DNA of 64,000 nucleotides, from the NCBI GenBank assembly GCA_022457155.1, contig JAJGOT010000029.1:479501-543500 (forward strand), given 5' to 3'. The notes under the pieces are model-generated. The model did no database searches, was not told the origin of the DNA, and worked only from the letters and a program-made list of their open reading frames with translations. Positions within the stretch are counted from its first letter, which is position 1. Each line of letters starts with the position of its first letter. Below are positions 12,410-23,560 of the stretch, piece by piece. This DNA is from Cladopsammia gracilis (taxonomy: Eukaryota > Cnidaria > Anthozoa > Scleractinia > Dendrophylliidae). The position numbers and the translations under genes are program-made.

Positions 12410-12900
12410 ATTTCCCTGGGGGGCATGCCCCTGTACCCCCCTAGAGGGGAAGGGCCAAAGGCCCTTTCAATCATGTGCCCACCTGCTCAAATTCATTGCC
12501 CTCCTGTTCAAAATCTTTAATGACCTTAATAAAATCCCTGCATCGGTTTTAACAGTTTTCTTTTTAATTGCAACAATTAAAAAGAGAGTTAGACTTACAG
12601 TAGTTAGGCACATACCCGTAGCCATCCCCCATGTCAAAAAAACATGTCACATGACCAAACCTTAAGGCAAAAGAAGACGTCAAGATTTACATTAAGGGAA
12701 AGTTTCATCCTGGTCTCCGCAATCTCACAAAGGATATTAAGGGATCGTTCATAATTTATGGGTTGGGGGGGGGGGGGGCTATGGGGATTTGGAGGGGGGC
12801 CCATTAATTTTCATCCAAAATATTTAGGGGGGGGGGGCATCAAAATTCAATTGGTACTCTGTATGGGGGGGGGGGGCACTTAAAACTTACTTTTATGATC
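12410..12900. repeat. G-tract-rich dispersed repeat fragments
   Basis: 12410-12445 carries GGGGGGCATGCCCCTGTACC, a motif that recurs in variant form at 14584-14610. 12761-12880 has three G-tracts of about ten or more bases within AT-rich sequence. No coding signal. Confidence 0.45.
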
Positions 12901-13206
12901 GGTCCGGTTTAGAGATTAAAGTATTTTAATGAATAAACTTTAGGTCCACTTAAAGAAGATATCAATAATTCCAAGTGATATCCGAGCACTTTTCAACATT
13001 TAACAGAATAAAATCACGAGACTGAAATAGGAGATTGATGTTTATTATATAAACTCCAATGAAATATCAGGTAATCTCCCGCATGAAAAAGTGATATCTT
13101 CACATGTTAAAATAACATGTTACCATGGATACCCATGCAAAGGCATGCCGTGTTTGAATAAAGAATTTTATTTGTTAGATAACATCACAAAGTCTGACAA
13201 ATACAT

Positions 13207-14228
13207 TTACGTTAACATGTGAAAACACCTTCTATTCAACCCGGAAGACTGACACCTGTGGTCATAGGAGGAAGCTCGTGGCCCGTCGACCACGTCTAGT
13301 ATTAATTTGTTGTAATGAGTGGCCAATTGCACCCGATTGTACCCACTGTCATCAGATTCTGAGTGAGATTCAGAACCTGATGAGTCAGAATCACTCAACG
13401 TTTCTTAGTATATTTCTTCTTTACTTTCATCGGACTCTTCTGATTCATGAGATTCATCTGCTTGATGTAGAAGTTCCTTCCCTGTGACTACTACATCACA
13501 AAAGACGTCTCCTTGTATTTCCCTTACATGGGTCGTTGCAATCTTCTGACTTGAGGGTCGTGAAGGGGGGTACCAAATCCCAGTTCCCAGCCTAAATTTG
13601 GCCCAAATTTACCCCTTCACGACCCTCTAACTATGCAACCGTGTAAGCCTGGTAGCTAGACCGCGGGCGCGAAGGCGAAAAATACTGATTTCACGGTCTC
13701 TGTCTCTACTGAGGAGTGCAAGGTCTATTGCTACGAAATTTTATTTTTCTATTTCAAAATATTGGAGCAAAGACCGCTGAAGAAAAGAAATCCCATTCCC
13801 ATTTTATAATTGTTCATCCCATTCCCAGTGGCTAAATCCCAGTCCCAGTGAGTAAATCCCATTTTCCCAGTCCAAAATAAGGCTAATCCCAGTTCCCATT
13901 TTACCCCTTCACGACCCTCTGACTTCAATTTCTTTTTCCATGGAAGGTTATATTTTTGTAGGCGTTTGTCAAGTTAAGCCCTTGTCAAGTTCGAAGACAT
14001 ATACTGTAATGTATTCAAACCACCTGTTAGAACAAGCTGGACGCAGTTGTAGTCCTCAAACGTGCGTTCGCTCTTGGTCAATTTGCTTCTCAATTGTTTT
14101 GTGAATTGTAAGTGTTTCAGATTCTCAATGTATTTTGTGACGAGTTCCACTGAAACAATGTACTTTTTTGAGAAATCCGATATTTGATCCTCGTTTTGTA
14201 GTTTTCCTTCACTGAATTGTATCAGCAA
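13207..14228 (-). pseudogene. Degenerate acidic ORF interrupted by a MITE
   Basis: Two coding-like stretches lie in the same orientation on either side of the 13553-13919 element. The upstream part (14228 to about 13960) is rich in Glu/Lys and contains KYIENLKHL and FEDYN, then needs a frame change to continue as VFELDKGL. Beyond the insertion, a frame with one stop runs through DVVVTGKELLHQADESHESE into a Ser/Asp/Glu-rich stretch (13340-13400) and ends at 13207. The look is that of a transposon-associated or lineage-specific cnidarian protein with an acidic tail. The family resemblance is from memory and weak. Frameshift, stop and insertion make it non-functional. Confidence 0.4.
13553..13919. 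mobile_element. 367-bp MITE with 6-bp target duplication
   Basis: Perfect 16-bp inverted ends GAGGGTCGTGAAGGGG / CCCCTTCACGACCCTC are flanked by TGACTT at 13547-13552 and 13920-13925. A further copy of the end sequence lies inside at about 13611-13627. The body repeats the motif AATCCCAGTTCCCA. The superfamily is unclear. Confidence 0.75.
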
Positions 14229-15595
14229 TTCAAAGTCATAATAAATAATCTATTAGTTTCTATTGTGCAAGGTTATTTCATGCAATATTACAGAGGTTTC
14301 ATTAGAAGCCGGCAACCGGCGAATTTCGCCAGCTACTTCCTAAATTATCGCCGCCTACTATTCACTGAAGTTGATGCCCAGAATGCTGGTAATGCTACTG
14401 CCACTGCCGTCTATTTTATAAATATTGCCACTTACTCTTAATTTTATTGAAACCCTGATATTAAGTTAGAAAATACAAAGGAAATTAATGTTTAATGAGT
14501 GTCTTTATATACATTTTTGACAGAAATTGTTGTCTCAGACACTAGAAATGGAGTTTCAGAGCATCAAGATTTCAAAATTTTCTGGTGGGGCATGCCCCCA
14601 GACCCCCTAGCGGGTCGCGCCTTTGACGCTCGACCACTCCATCTCAATTCTTATTTCTCCTCATTTCATTTTTCATGCAAAGGTTTGACAGTCTGACTTA
14701 AATCTACTCTCCAGCATTTAATACCAAAAATGGATTGGGCCAAGTATAAAAAATTGGAGCTTGCACACATTTATAAAAAAGATCTGAGAAAAAAAAAAAC
14801 CTGCAGGCTTGCACCTCCCCCCAAAAAAAAAATCCTGCAGGACACTCAGGCCGAAAAAAACATTCGTACACTGAAAGTTTTTTGACTCCCCTCCCAGGAT
14901 TCCCAATGGTCCACCCCTAAGCATACCACAGTTCCTCAACAGAAATTCTCTACAAAAATGTCCACATACCGAATTGCCTATTTATCACAATTTTTTTGTT
15001 TGCCAGCCAAAAAAAACCTTACGAAGCTGTAGAAGCTTTGCACATTAACCAAACAATGTTCTAATGCTCTTAAGATTTTTGGAGATGTTTTTCCTCTATA
15101 ACCATATCTTAGTTGCCTGAAATCACAATATGTTTGATCACTGGAAATTATCATGATCTTGCAATTTTTTTAAAGAAAAAGAGTGCAACAACAAAAATAG
15201 GAACACAATCTGAAGACCCTGGAACAATAACAAGGCTTTAATATTTTACATTCTCTAAACAACATTTTAGTAATGAGTCTTTCTGAGCTCTGGTCATGGT
15301 GTCTACGACTACAAGTTTAATATTATAGACATATTAGGTGGCTATTAATAATTTGGGTCATCTTTGCTATTAAGCTTATGGTAAGCACAGCCCAGACAAA
15401 AAAACAAGAACATTTTAACACAATAAGTCAATATGGCGTGTTGCCGTACAATTAACGACAACTTTGTCCGAGAACAGACAAAAATCAAAGGTTTCTTTGA
15501 ACACAAAGAGAATGAACAATTACAATTCAAGTGTACATGCAAACCGTAACACTTTGTTTCAATGTGAGTTTGTAAGTTCTGATAAACTCTAGTTC
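14229..15595. other. Intergenic, no supported gene
   Basis: Contains a short dispersed motif (about 14574-14640) and poly-A tracts at 14789-14800 and 14821-14831. I see no exon or RNA gene. Confidence 0.4.
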
Positions 15596-16051
15596 CTATT
15601 CGTAGTATTTGCGATAGACCTCATTTCGCATACGTAGAATTTGGTGCCCCGTAAGCGCAACTTCTTCACTCACCAGCCGTCGTGTTGGGCCAATAACTAG
15701 CTTGTGTTGCAGCCATTCCATGCAATAGCGCGGACTTTGCTTTCCATTCCTGTCAATGACACTTCTAATGAACCGTTGAACAAAATCATCTAACGCGTTG
15801 CTTTCGTAAGCCTCAAGAAACATCTCCCTTGATACTCCGATGGAACTCAAGGTAACATCGTTTGAGCCACCCTGTTCTAAGTGCAAAATGTCGCGAACTA
15901 TCAGGTGATAAACTCCCAACAAAGTGGTTTCTGCGGAAGGCACATTTCCGTGGTAGTCGCACATGTTATCAAAGCCATAGTCACATCTCACTGCAGGATG
16001 GAGCATTACATCCATTTGGCATGCATCGAACAAACTCGATAAAGACGACAT
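15596..16051 (-). CDS. Unknown 151-residue protein, single exon
   Basis: ATG at 16049-16051 (A-rich context, AAAATG) runs uninterrupted to a stop at 15596-15598. The protein begins MSSLSSLFDACQMDVM and ends MRNEVYRKYYE. It is mixed in composition, with scattered cysteines, a hydrophobic patch (TTLLGVYHLIVRDIL, about residues 44-58) and a basic end. There is no signal peptide or membrane segment. The composition is not repeat-like and no other copy is in the window, which supports a real gene. TTGCAG directly before the AAAATG could be a splice acceptor, with an upstream 5' UTR exon. Upstream on this strand, 16361-16395 has three CCAAT/ATTGG boxes that could belong to a promoter. I do not recognise the family. 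Confidence 0.5.
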   Translation of the reverse strand: MSSLSSLFDACQMDVMLHPAVRCDYGFDNMCDYHGNVPSAETTLLGVYHLIVRDILHLEQGGSNDVTLSSIGVSREMFLEAYESNALDDFVQRFIRSVIDRNGKQSPRYCMEWLQHKLVIGPTRRLVSEEVALTGHQILRMRNEVYRKYYE

Positions 16052-17585
16052 TTTCTGCAAGTTGTTTGGCTTGCGTTTCTCCCAGTGCTTTTAGTTACAA
16101 GTTGCGGACCTCTTAGGAAACATAGAATCAACCGAATCACGTTCACAATATTATCGAACGCATGAAGCAAAGCACAACTCGATACCAGAATTACACGCTT
16201 GTTGTAGAAAAAATACGCAATTCATTGAGACATACACGAAACCTCCTCTCTACAACACTAAAAGAGCTGTTCTTTGTGTCAGAAAATATCTTACATGCTC
16301 AGAAATTAAGAAAAAAACCTCAGTAAGAAACACAACCCATCGTCGGATCGAAACTACACCAATGCTATTGGTTCAATTAAACGAGCCAATGAGAAAACGG
16401 AACATTCGATCCTTCCCAAGAGTAGTGGACGTCAATCAAAGAAAAGTCGTTCAAATTATTTTAGGCTCTGACATGATTTCAAGCAAACAGAGCTAAAAAA
16501 TCGACAATTTTACCCGCTAAGAGAAGGTAAAATTTACTCAAACTCGATTTTCAAGCCAGTTTAAACAAAAAGAAGAGCTGCTTTCGACGATTTTGATCCC
16601 CTTGCTTATAATCTACTGCCGTGTGTGTTGAAAACCCAGGATACAAAGATGTCCTGGCTTATTTGTACAATTAAGCCTTGCTTTTGCTCAGATTTGCCAA
16701 AATCTGTGTATGTGGCGTTGAATTCGTTAGCATCCTTCGGTTTTCACTCAGGAGGACATTACCCTGTTTCAATGCATTAGGTCAGTTGTTCCCGGGCAAT
16801 TTTTGGAAGCTATCACGCACAAAGTCCGAACAGTCCAATGCTATTACTAACCAAAAGGAAGTCAATCAGTAAGAAAAATTTGTTTAATATTTCAATCATA
16901 TTCTTGTTCCATGCATCGAGCTTGCCCAATTGCGCTTTACAGCAATCTTTGGATTTCGATGCAATAAAAAAATACGCAGCCAATCTCATTTAATATTTAC
17001 ATTATTAAACAATCACTTTCTGGTTCTTAAGCGCTTAAATAACTCACATCTTCTGGCTATAAATGTATTATTCTGTAAACTACGATATGGCTGTGGATGT
17101 ATGCACGACCGCATGACTGTGACGACATTAAAATGCGATCACTACATTTCGTACACTCTTTTCCGTAACTCATTGTACTAGTGTTTCTCACTTATTTTCT
17201 AGCTGAAATAAAAATTGAACTCGAAACATTTAGGCCTGATAAGAAGTGGGTTACAAAGCAAATCTTGCGTTCGTTCTAGCTAAAAATTTTCTCATATTAC
17301 ACTGTCGGTGTTGATCACGGTATCTCTGTGGTCATGCATGAGCGCTGCAGCAGAGATCGACATGTAGTTCTGGCTGAGCGCATGTAGAGTTTATTTCGTG
17401 CAGAAACGGTCATGGCTCCTGTTCTTGCCTTCATGTTCTTTTAAACTCTTACCCAAGTAAGATGATTGGCAAAATTGAATACTAGGCAAGTAAAACAATC
17501 TCTTGTGCAAACCTGCATGCGATCATTTTGATCGAGCTCAAATTTGTCAACAAATAGGTACAAGTTTTTCACCGTTAGGTTAACA
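16052..17585. other. Intergenic; possible promoter of the minus-strand ORF
   Basis: ATTGG/CCAAT motifs cluster at 16361-16395. The rest (16.4-17.58 kb) has only short open frames on both strands with no support. Confidence 0.35.
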
Positions 17586-17589
17586 AACG

Positions 17590-17885
17590 CAAGACAGCGC
17601 AAGTCAAGCGGCCAATTACTAAGTCGACTAAGTTCGACCAAACTTGCGTGTACTTGCGAGTCAGTGATACTGTTTGGCCAACCAGCGCATGTCAAGCGGC
17701 CAATTACTAAGTCGACTAAGTTCGACCAAACTTGCGTGTACTTGCGAGTCAGTGATACCGTTTGGCCAACCAGCGCAAGTCAAGCGGCCAATTACCAAGT
17801 CGACTAATCGAGACTAAGTCCGACCAAACTTGCGTGTACTTGCGAGTCAATGACACCGTTTGGCCACCCAGCGCAAGTCAAGTTC
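17590..17885. repeat. 88-bp tandem repeat upstream of the TRIM gene
   Basis: AAGTCAAGCGGCCAATTAC recurs at 17601, about 17689 and 17777 (period 88), and a diverged start recurs at 17875 after a unit lengthened by about 10 bp. Units are close to identical across CGACCAAACTTGCGTGTACT. Open frames on both strands here come from the repeat. Confidence 0.85.
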
Positions 17886-17994
17886 AAGTTTCAAGTCGTC
17901 ATTTTCCAATATGCGTTGACTCACGTTTCCGTTTAGCCAGGGTTTAATGGGGGTGTTAAAGGAGAAGTCAATTGACTGAATTTTTTTTCAGACA

Positions 17995-19381
17995 ATGGCA
18001 GCTGAAGGATTGACGTGTTCAATCTGCTTCGAACATTTCGATGACCAAAACCTCTGCCCTCGTCTACTGAGTTGTGGTCACAGCTTTTGCTCGGGCTGCC
18101 TGGAGAGATTACTTAATGGTAATACCATTAACTGCCCCACGTGCAGAAATTCAGGTTCCGTGCCTGCTGGAGTGGCAGGACTACCAAAGAATTTTGCATT
18201 GTTGGACATCGTAAATACCGCACCCCAACACGCCACGCCCATCACACCCCAACACGCAAAAGATGGAAGTTCGCACTTTTGCGAAACTTGTGAAGGCGAG
18301 CAGCACCCCGCGATCTTTTGATGCTTGGACTGCAAAGAGGACATGTGCAAGACTGCAGCTGGCTTTCATACTCGCAGTAAGACAAGTCGTGACCACCGCA
18401 TTGTCTCCTTGGAAGAGCTGAAAGCAAACCCGAAGCTGGCGGCTGTATCCGTTTTCTGCCCGGAACATAACGATCAATTCCTTTTTTTTGATGACAGTTG
18501 CGGTCATGTTGTCTGTAGGGACTGTGTCACCCGCAACCACAGCAGTCATAAGTGTGTATCACTAGATAAAGCTGCTTCAAAATACCGACAGGAGATGGAA
18601 GCACTTGTCACGAAAGCCAGCACCCACATCGAGGAGATTAGAGCTGCAGAGGATAGATTGACAGGTGTCAGTCTTGACCTAAAGGAAGCTTACGAAGAAA
18701 AGGCTGCCCAGATTCAAGGCATGTTCAAAGAAGTAAGCCTTTCTTTGTTATAAATTAATTATCTTTTTCTTTCTTTATTGTTTGGATAAACGGTAACACT
18801 TGATTCACACGGTGGAACTTAACTTCGGTTTGATGTGTTCACCAGGATTATATATTAACATAATTGGAACCGCCGATCTTTATGATATCATCAAAAGATC
18901 AACAGATCAACGTACATCTATCCAACGTTTTTTTGTGACTTGTTAATTGTTCGTTTGTTTTAGATTTCATGGATGTGTAGTATACCTATTTTTTCAGCTT
19001 TATGCCGCACTCACTACCCGAGAGCAATTTCTGATGAATAAGTTGGACCAACTCCACAAAAGCAAGGCAGTCATCCTCACAGAGCAACAAGACCGTCTGC
19101 AAACATTCCAGACGTGTCTACAAAGTGTCGTTCAGCGTGCAAAGTCCACCTTTCAAACCTCAAGCAATGCTGAGTTCCTTGTCGTCAGGTCCGATATAGA
19201 TTCCACGCTCAGGGCCATAGAAAGCCAATCCCCGGCGCTTGAGCCAGAAGCCGACTGTATGCTGGAAGTCACCTTCGACGGCAGACACTTGCTGGACGTG
19301 TTCAATAACGCAGGTGTCTGCACTATACCGCGGCATATGTCAATGGTGTCAAAGGTGGCAAAGGTCATCAATCAATTTTAA
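17995..19381 (+). pseudogene. TRIM-like RING/B-box/coiled-coil gene with in-frame TGA
   Basis: TRIM proteins are typically E3 ubiquitin ligases with roles in immunity and signalling. Exon 1 opens after a pyrimidine tract and CAG (acceptor at 17990-17991), with ATG at 17995. A complete C3HC4 RING follows (C8, C11, C27, H29, C32, C35, C47, C50). The first B-box has CETC, then TGA at 18319-18321 where family members usually have Trp, then CLDC in the same frame. The second B-box is CPEH to HKC (about residues 156-184). A coiled-coil region spans the intron. Exon 1 ends at 18732 (GAA|GTAAGC) and exon 2 starts at 18998 after TTTTTTCAG, phase 0, ending TAA at 19381. The total is 373 codons. No filamin, NHL or SPRY domain follows, so the C-terminal part is missing. 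Either a recent pseudogene, a short isoform, or a base error at the TGA. Confidence 0.8.
18733..18997 (+). other. Intron of the TRIM-like gene
   Basis: GTAAGC donor after a complete Glu codon and TTTTTTCAG acceptor before CTTTATGCC. Phase 0, 265 bp. Reading through the junction keeps the coiled-coil frame open. Confidence 0.8.
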
Positions 19382-19917
19382 AAGCTCACATCTCGAAAAA
19401 GCAGAGGATTAATTATAAGCGGTGCGTGAGTCGGGACGTGAGCGGTATAATTGGGTTACACGGCGGCCGTTGAAAATTTGAGCGATTTACAAGCATTCAG
19501 TATGGGGAAAAATAACGTAGATTTCGAACGCTTCATAAAGCAAAATTTATACATTAATTCATTAAAGCGAATCTATTAAACTCGCCTCTGGCGTATTCTT
19601 TTGTCCTTAGGAGTTTTTCTAGCCGTTTCGGGTTCCTTTGTCGCCACTGTTATTCGCTTCATAAGACGGAGTCAAAGCAAAACACTCGGTTTGAGACTGA
19701 CTTCCACTCGGAGGCGGTTTGCGTCCCAAAATCCATCCGATTGGCGATTTTTTCAGCTACAGTTAAAGCACTATGTCCCTTCTGTAATAAAACATGTCTG
19801 ATTTCCGAAAATCATCGCATATCACACTGAAAAATGCATTTTCTGCCACAGATTCCAAGATCGCTTCTACGGAAGTGTCCCTCACGACCGTTGGAGACTA
19901 CCTAGGGTGGTAGAGGC
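19382..19917. other. Sequence after the TRIM-like gene, no further exon seen
   Basis: No NHL, filamin or SPRY-like coding follows the stop. Nothing else recognised. Confidence 0.4.
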
Positions 19918-20783
19918 GATTTATGTTTAGTCCTTACCCTATCCCCACTAAAGCATATGGAATAGATCCTTTGTCTCGATCAACCGATAGCGTAGCGAGG
20001 CCACGAGCAAAGAGTTCCGGTGACTACATTCGATTCACCTAAAATGCGGTGGATATTTCGGACCTTTGCTGGTTTTTGCTTTCTTCGTGGGTTAATCACG
20101 TGCCATTTCACCTGGTCTCTTCACCTTTGATAGCACTGGTTGGAATTTTAGAGAAAACGTTTCAATGAAACAACCTCGCAGAAAACCTGCATAATATTCA
20201 AATTAGCGTTTATTTATCTAACGTAGCGTCTGGCCTAGCTACGCCATTGGTTGATCAAAACAAAGTAGCTAAAGTCAACTCTCTCCAAGACGGACACCGT
20301 AGGAACTTGCCCCAACTGTCCGTCTTGAGAGGTGTTCGGCTTATAGAGAGTCGAGGTACATGACACCAGAAATTCTGAGATAATAAAGCTGAACCTGTGC
20401 CCAATGAATACACGTATGTTTTAAGTATGTTTAAAGTCGTTTACTTAAGCAAATTAAACCTACAAACTGGAACATTAGAAAAGTGGACTCCTTTGTTCAT
20501 ATTCAGGATTCTACATTTCCGTTTTGAAGCATTTTTCACTAAAATACAAGCAGTTCTCTAGCTTCCGTTGACAGTTTCAACGTGTCCGTTGTCCGTCTTA
20601 GAGAGGTATCCGTCTTATAGAGAGTTAAGTTATAGTAAAATGAGTGCATGAAAAACGGCAGGGACCATCACCAGGTGTTCGTCTTATAAAGGTGTTCGTC
20701 TTATAGAGTGTCCGTTAAGAGAGAGTTAACTGTATTCGATGTGCTTTAGTGGGGATGGCGTAAGGACTGAACATAAATACAGT
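19918..20783. mobile_element. Element with ~45-bp inverted ends
   Basis: 19918-19962 (with CCCCACTAAAGCATATGGAA) is matched inverted by 20736-20783. The inner right half has repeated GTCCGTCTTATAGAG motifs at 20590-20720, with a related stretch at 20290-20350. No coding potential. Flanking duplication not clear. Confidence 0.55.
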
Positions 20784-22271
20784 CATCTATACTTTTGTTG
20801 CGCGTCAAAAGTGTATCAAAAGCAACGTCAAAAGTGCTATTTAACCTTTGATCACATTTATTATTATTATGATTAATTTATTATTTTTATAGCGCACTCT
20901 CCAAAATTGCCAAAATGCGTTTTACATTCAAAATTCAAAAATTTAAAACCCATCTATATATGTAAATACCTAAATATTAAAATATAATTGATGCCTGTGT
21001 CGCGCAATTTTGTTACACCTTTGACGGAGATCAAAGGCGATCGAAGCCAACTTTTCGTCTATAATGATACTAAACCTGCGCAGAAACCACCACTGCAGCT
21101 GACCATTAAGCCTTGCATATTTATATCAGAAGTGAGAAGGCGTCCTCTATTGATAACAGTTTTTTGCCTTTGTAATTACTGAAAGAGTTACCCAGTGTAA
21201 ATAAAAGTGTCTCTCTCTCTCTAATCACTATTACTGCTCGCGACGCACAAGGACGTCTGCGCAGTGTCGACGGCGACGTCTTTGTGGTGGAGCTTAAAAA
21301 AGCGACGGGGGAAAACAAGCTTGAAGTAAATTAAGGACAAGATGGCACGTGCATGGCAACTTATACTGTCTATACAAATATGAATTGGAATTCTAATAAA
21401 ATGTTTTCCGTGCTCTTACTTCCTGTGCCCACATTAATGGTATCTCTTTTCTTGTAGAAGTGTAAGATCGAGAGGTTCTCGTATGCAAGATGAGTTGATC
21501 TTTATTTACGTCCACGCTTATTAAATAGTTCCAAAATGAGCACACAAACAGAGGCCTAGACCTGGGACAGAAAGTATTAAAAAGCACAATCTAAATTGGA
21601 TCGAAAATTAATGAACAATTATATTTTTCAATCAGTATGTTTTAAAACTTTTTATCGCGCAATAGAGTTTGTTGTGCACGTCATTTTTTTCTTATATGTA
21701 ATTAGACCTTTTCGCATTGCAAATGTCACTTTTCTGCATTCTTTGAGAGAAAAATTGACATGCCGCTCTCCGCCAATCAAAATGCAGAAATTATTGTATG
21801 TAAATTGACAAACAACAGAAAAGCGCTAAGGAATATCAAAACTTTTTTCGGCCCTTGAAAGTTTTAGAACGTACTTAAAACCCTTTGGCGGGGGAGGCCT
21901 CTTTTAGCAGAACATTTACGAACTTTTTGCCGTTTGCCATTTTCTTGGCTGTATTAAGACACCAGCTTTTTCATTTACTAATTTGCTTGCTTCGTTCACG
22001 GTACGGATTTGCCCGCTGAAAACATCGGAGGACATTTATTTTCATTTCCGCCTCGTTGAGATTACGAGGACCGCACTCAAGACCGAGGGCACAGTTTTTC
22101 CCTTTGCGGACCGACCTAGAACCCGGTAAATAACATACCGGTATTTATATTATTTTTTTCCTAGTTTAATTCTGTGATTTGCCGAAAGAATTTAGATATA
22201 CATGTACAGCTTTCTGCAAGACGGTGCTCAGTCCATGCGCCATGACCTCGAGCCAGATATTTTCCCGTCCG
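20784..22271. other. Intergenic, no supported gene
   Basis: Short open frames only. 21211-21221 is a short CT microsatellite. Confidence 0.4.
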
Positions 22272-22298
22272 CCCCCCCCCCCCCCCCCCCCCCCCCCC
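22272..22298. repeat. Poly-C tract, 27 bases
   Basis: Uninterrupted C run. The length in the assembly may be unreliable. Confidence 0.9.
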
Positions 22299-22454
22299 GC
22301 TCAGTCAATAAGTACATAGTCTTCAGTCTTCATTGAAATACTGGCTTGAGTCTATGCTTAATAAGTGTCCGTTTAATACAGGTTTTTAACAATAAAAACA
22401 ACCATTTCAGTCAACTTTTAGATGTACGTGTCCGCTTGATAGAGGTGTCCGCGT

Positions 22455-22600
22455 ATTGTGCAAGTATTGTGAAAGGCGATTTATTGCTTATCTGATCACA
22501 TAAGACATGAACGAATTCACACAGGAGAGAAACGTTATAAGTACAGGTACTGTGATCAGGCGCGTACCTACCTTTAAGCAAATAAGCACGGGCTTACAGG
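22455..22600 (+). pseudogene. C2H2 zinc-finger remnant
   Basis: One frame reads CKYCERRFIAYL, then a 1-base shift gives DHIRHERIHTGEKRYK. This is the C-x2-C...H-x3-H layout followed by the TGEK linker typical of arrays of C2H2 fingers in DNA-binding proteins. The next finger begins YRYC, where the first cysteine of the pair is replaced by Tyr, and a stop follows after about ten residues. No further finger is nearby. A dead fragment of a polyzinc-finger gene. Confidence 0.65.
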
Positions 22601-23103
22601 CCGTTCAGACGGTATAATAACTTTTTTAAAAATGTTGTATTAGAACGAGTCACAAAGCTCGGCTGCTCGACTAAGCGGTGATCCAACTGTAGACTTAGTG
22701 TAGACTTGTTGAAAGGCGTATGTACAAGAGCATTGCTCGATCACAACTCGCTCTAAGGCTGGAGGCCGGACCGGTAACGCCCCGTCGTTTGACATGTAAG
22801 GTCTGGTACTTTCACACGAAATAATTATTTTCGTAAGTGTAAAGTAAATCGGATGGTTTTGTATGTGTTTATCAAAGATAGAGTTGAGCCTTATTTTGCT
22901 CACTTAACACTATGATTCTATCGGAATCTACTGAAAACGAACGCCTGCAGACTGATGATTATCATAATTGCCAATTCAAATATTTAATTTTTTGATAGCA
23001 TTTTAATGTGCTAAAAGACCTTCCGGTTAACCACTTCCAGTCCAGGGAACGCATGAAATGGCGATTCAGGCTGTCCAATTTCAAAAAACCTCCCAAGGAA
23101 GGT

Positions 23104-23122
23104 GGGGGGGGGGGGGGGGGGG
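23104..23122. repeat. Poly-G tract, 19 bases
   Basis: Uninterrupted G run. Frames through it give poly-Gly or poly-Pro and are not genes. Confidence 0.9.
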
Positions 23123-23150
23123 CTCTCGTAAAAGTTCGTGCCTTCGGCAC

Positions 23151-23182
<32 letters not shown>

Positions 23183-23560
23183 TTTATTTAAAAAACACGG
23201 TAAATACATCAGGCGTTAACAATTTAATATAAACTACAACTTAATAAAAAACTATGTATGTAAATTAATCTTCTATAATAAAAAAAATATAACTAACTAT
23301 TAAAGAAAAGTAAACTAAAATAAAGCCTGTTTTACATGAATGCCGTGTCGGAATTAATTAAGAATCGTCGGAAATTAGTCAGAGATGTTGCCTGCCTAGC
23401 AGCTGAGGGTAGACTGTTCCAGAGGACTGCACCACTATAGGCAAAGCTATTTTTGTAATAATTAGTACGTGGCAATGGTATTACAAGCTTATTATCAGAA
23501 TCTCGCAAATTGTAAGAAGTAATCACATCACTCAAAAGTTAGGAATCGCATAATAAACAG
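23151..23560 (-). pseudogene. 3' end of a CR1/L2-like non-LTR retrotransposon
   Basis: On the minus strand the C-terminal tail of a reverse transcriptase reads YNLRDSDNKLVIPLPRTNYY and AYSGAVLWNSLP and ends at about 23332. A ~150-bp 3' UTR follows and then an (ATG)n microsatellite, seen as (CAT)n at 23151-23182. CR1/L2 elements usually end in short tandem repeats. The element is 5'-truncated, the polymerase core is missing, and it is non-functional. Confidence 0.75.

Noticed and set aside
17441..17807. Genes on both strands at 17.4-17.8 kb
   Set aside because: The open frames are produced by the 88-bp tandem repeat.
23008..23232. Poly-Gly/poly-His ORF
   Set aside because: Translation of a G-tract and a CAT microsatellite.
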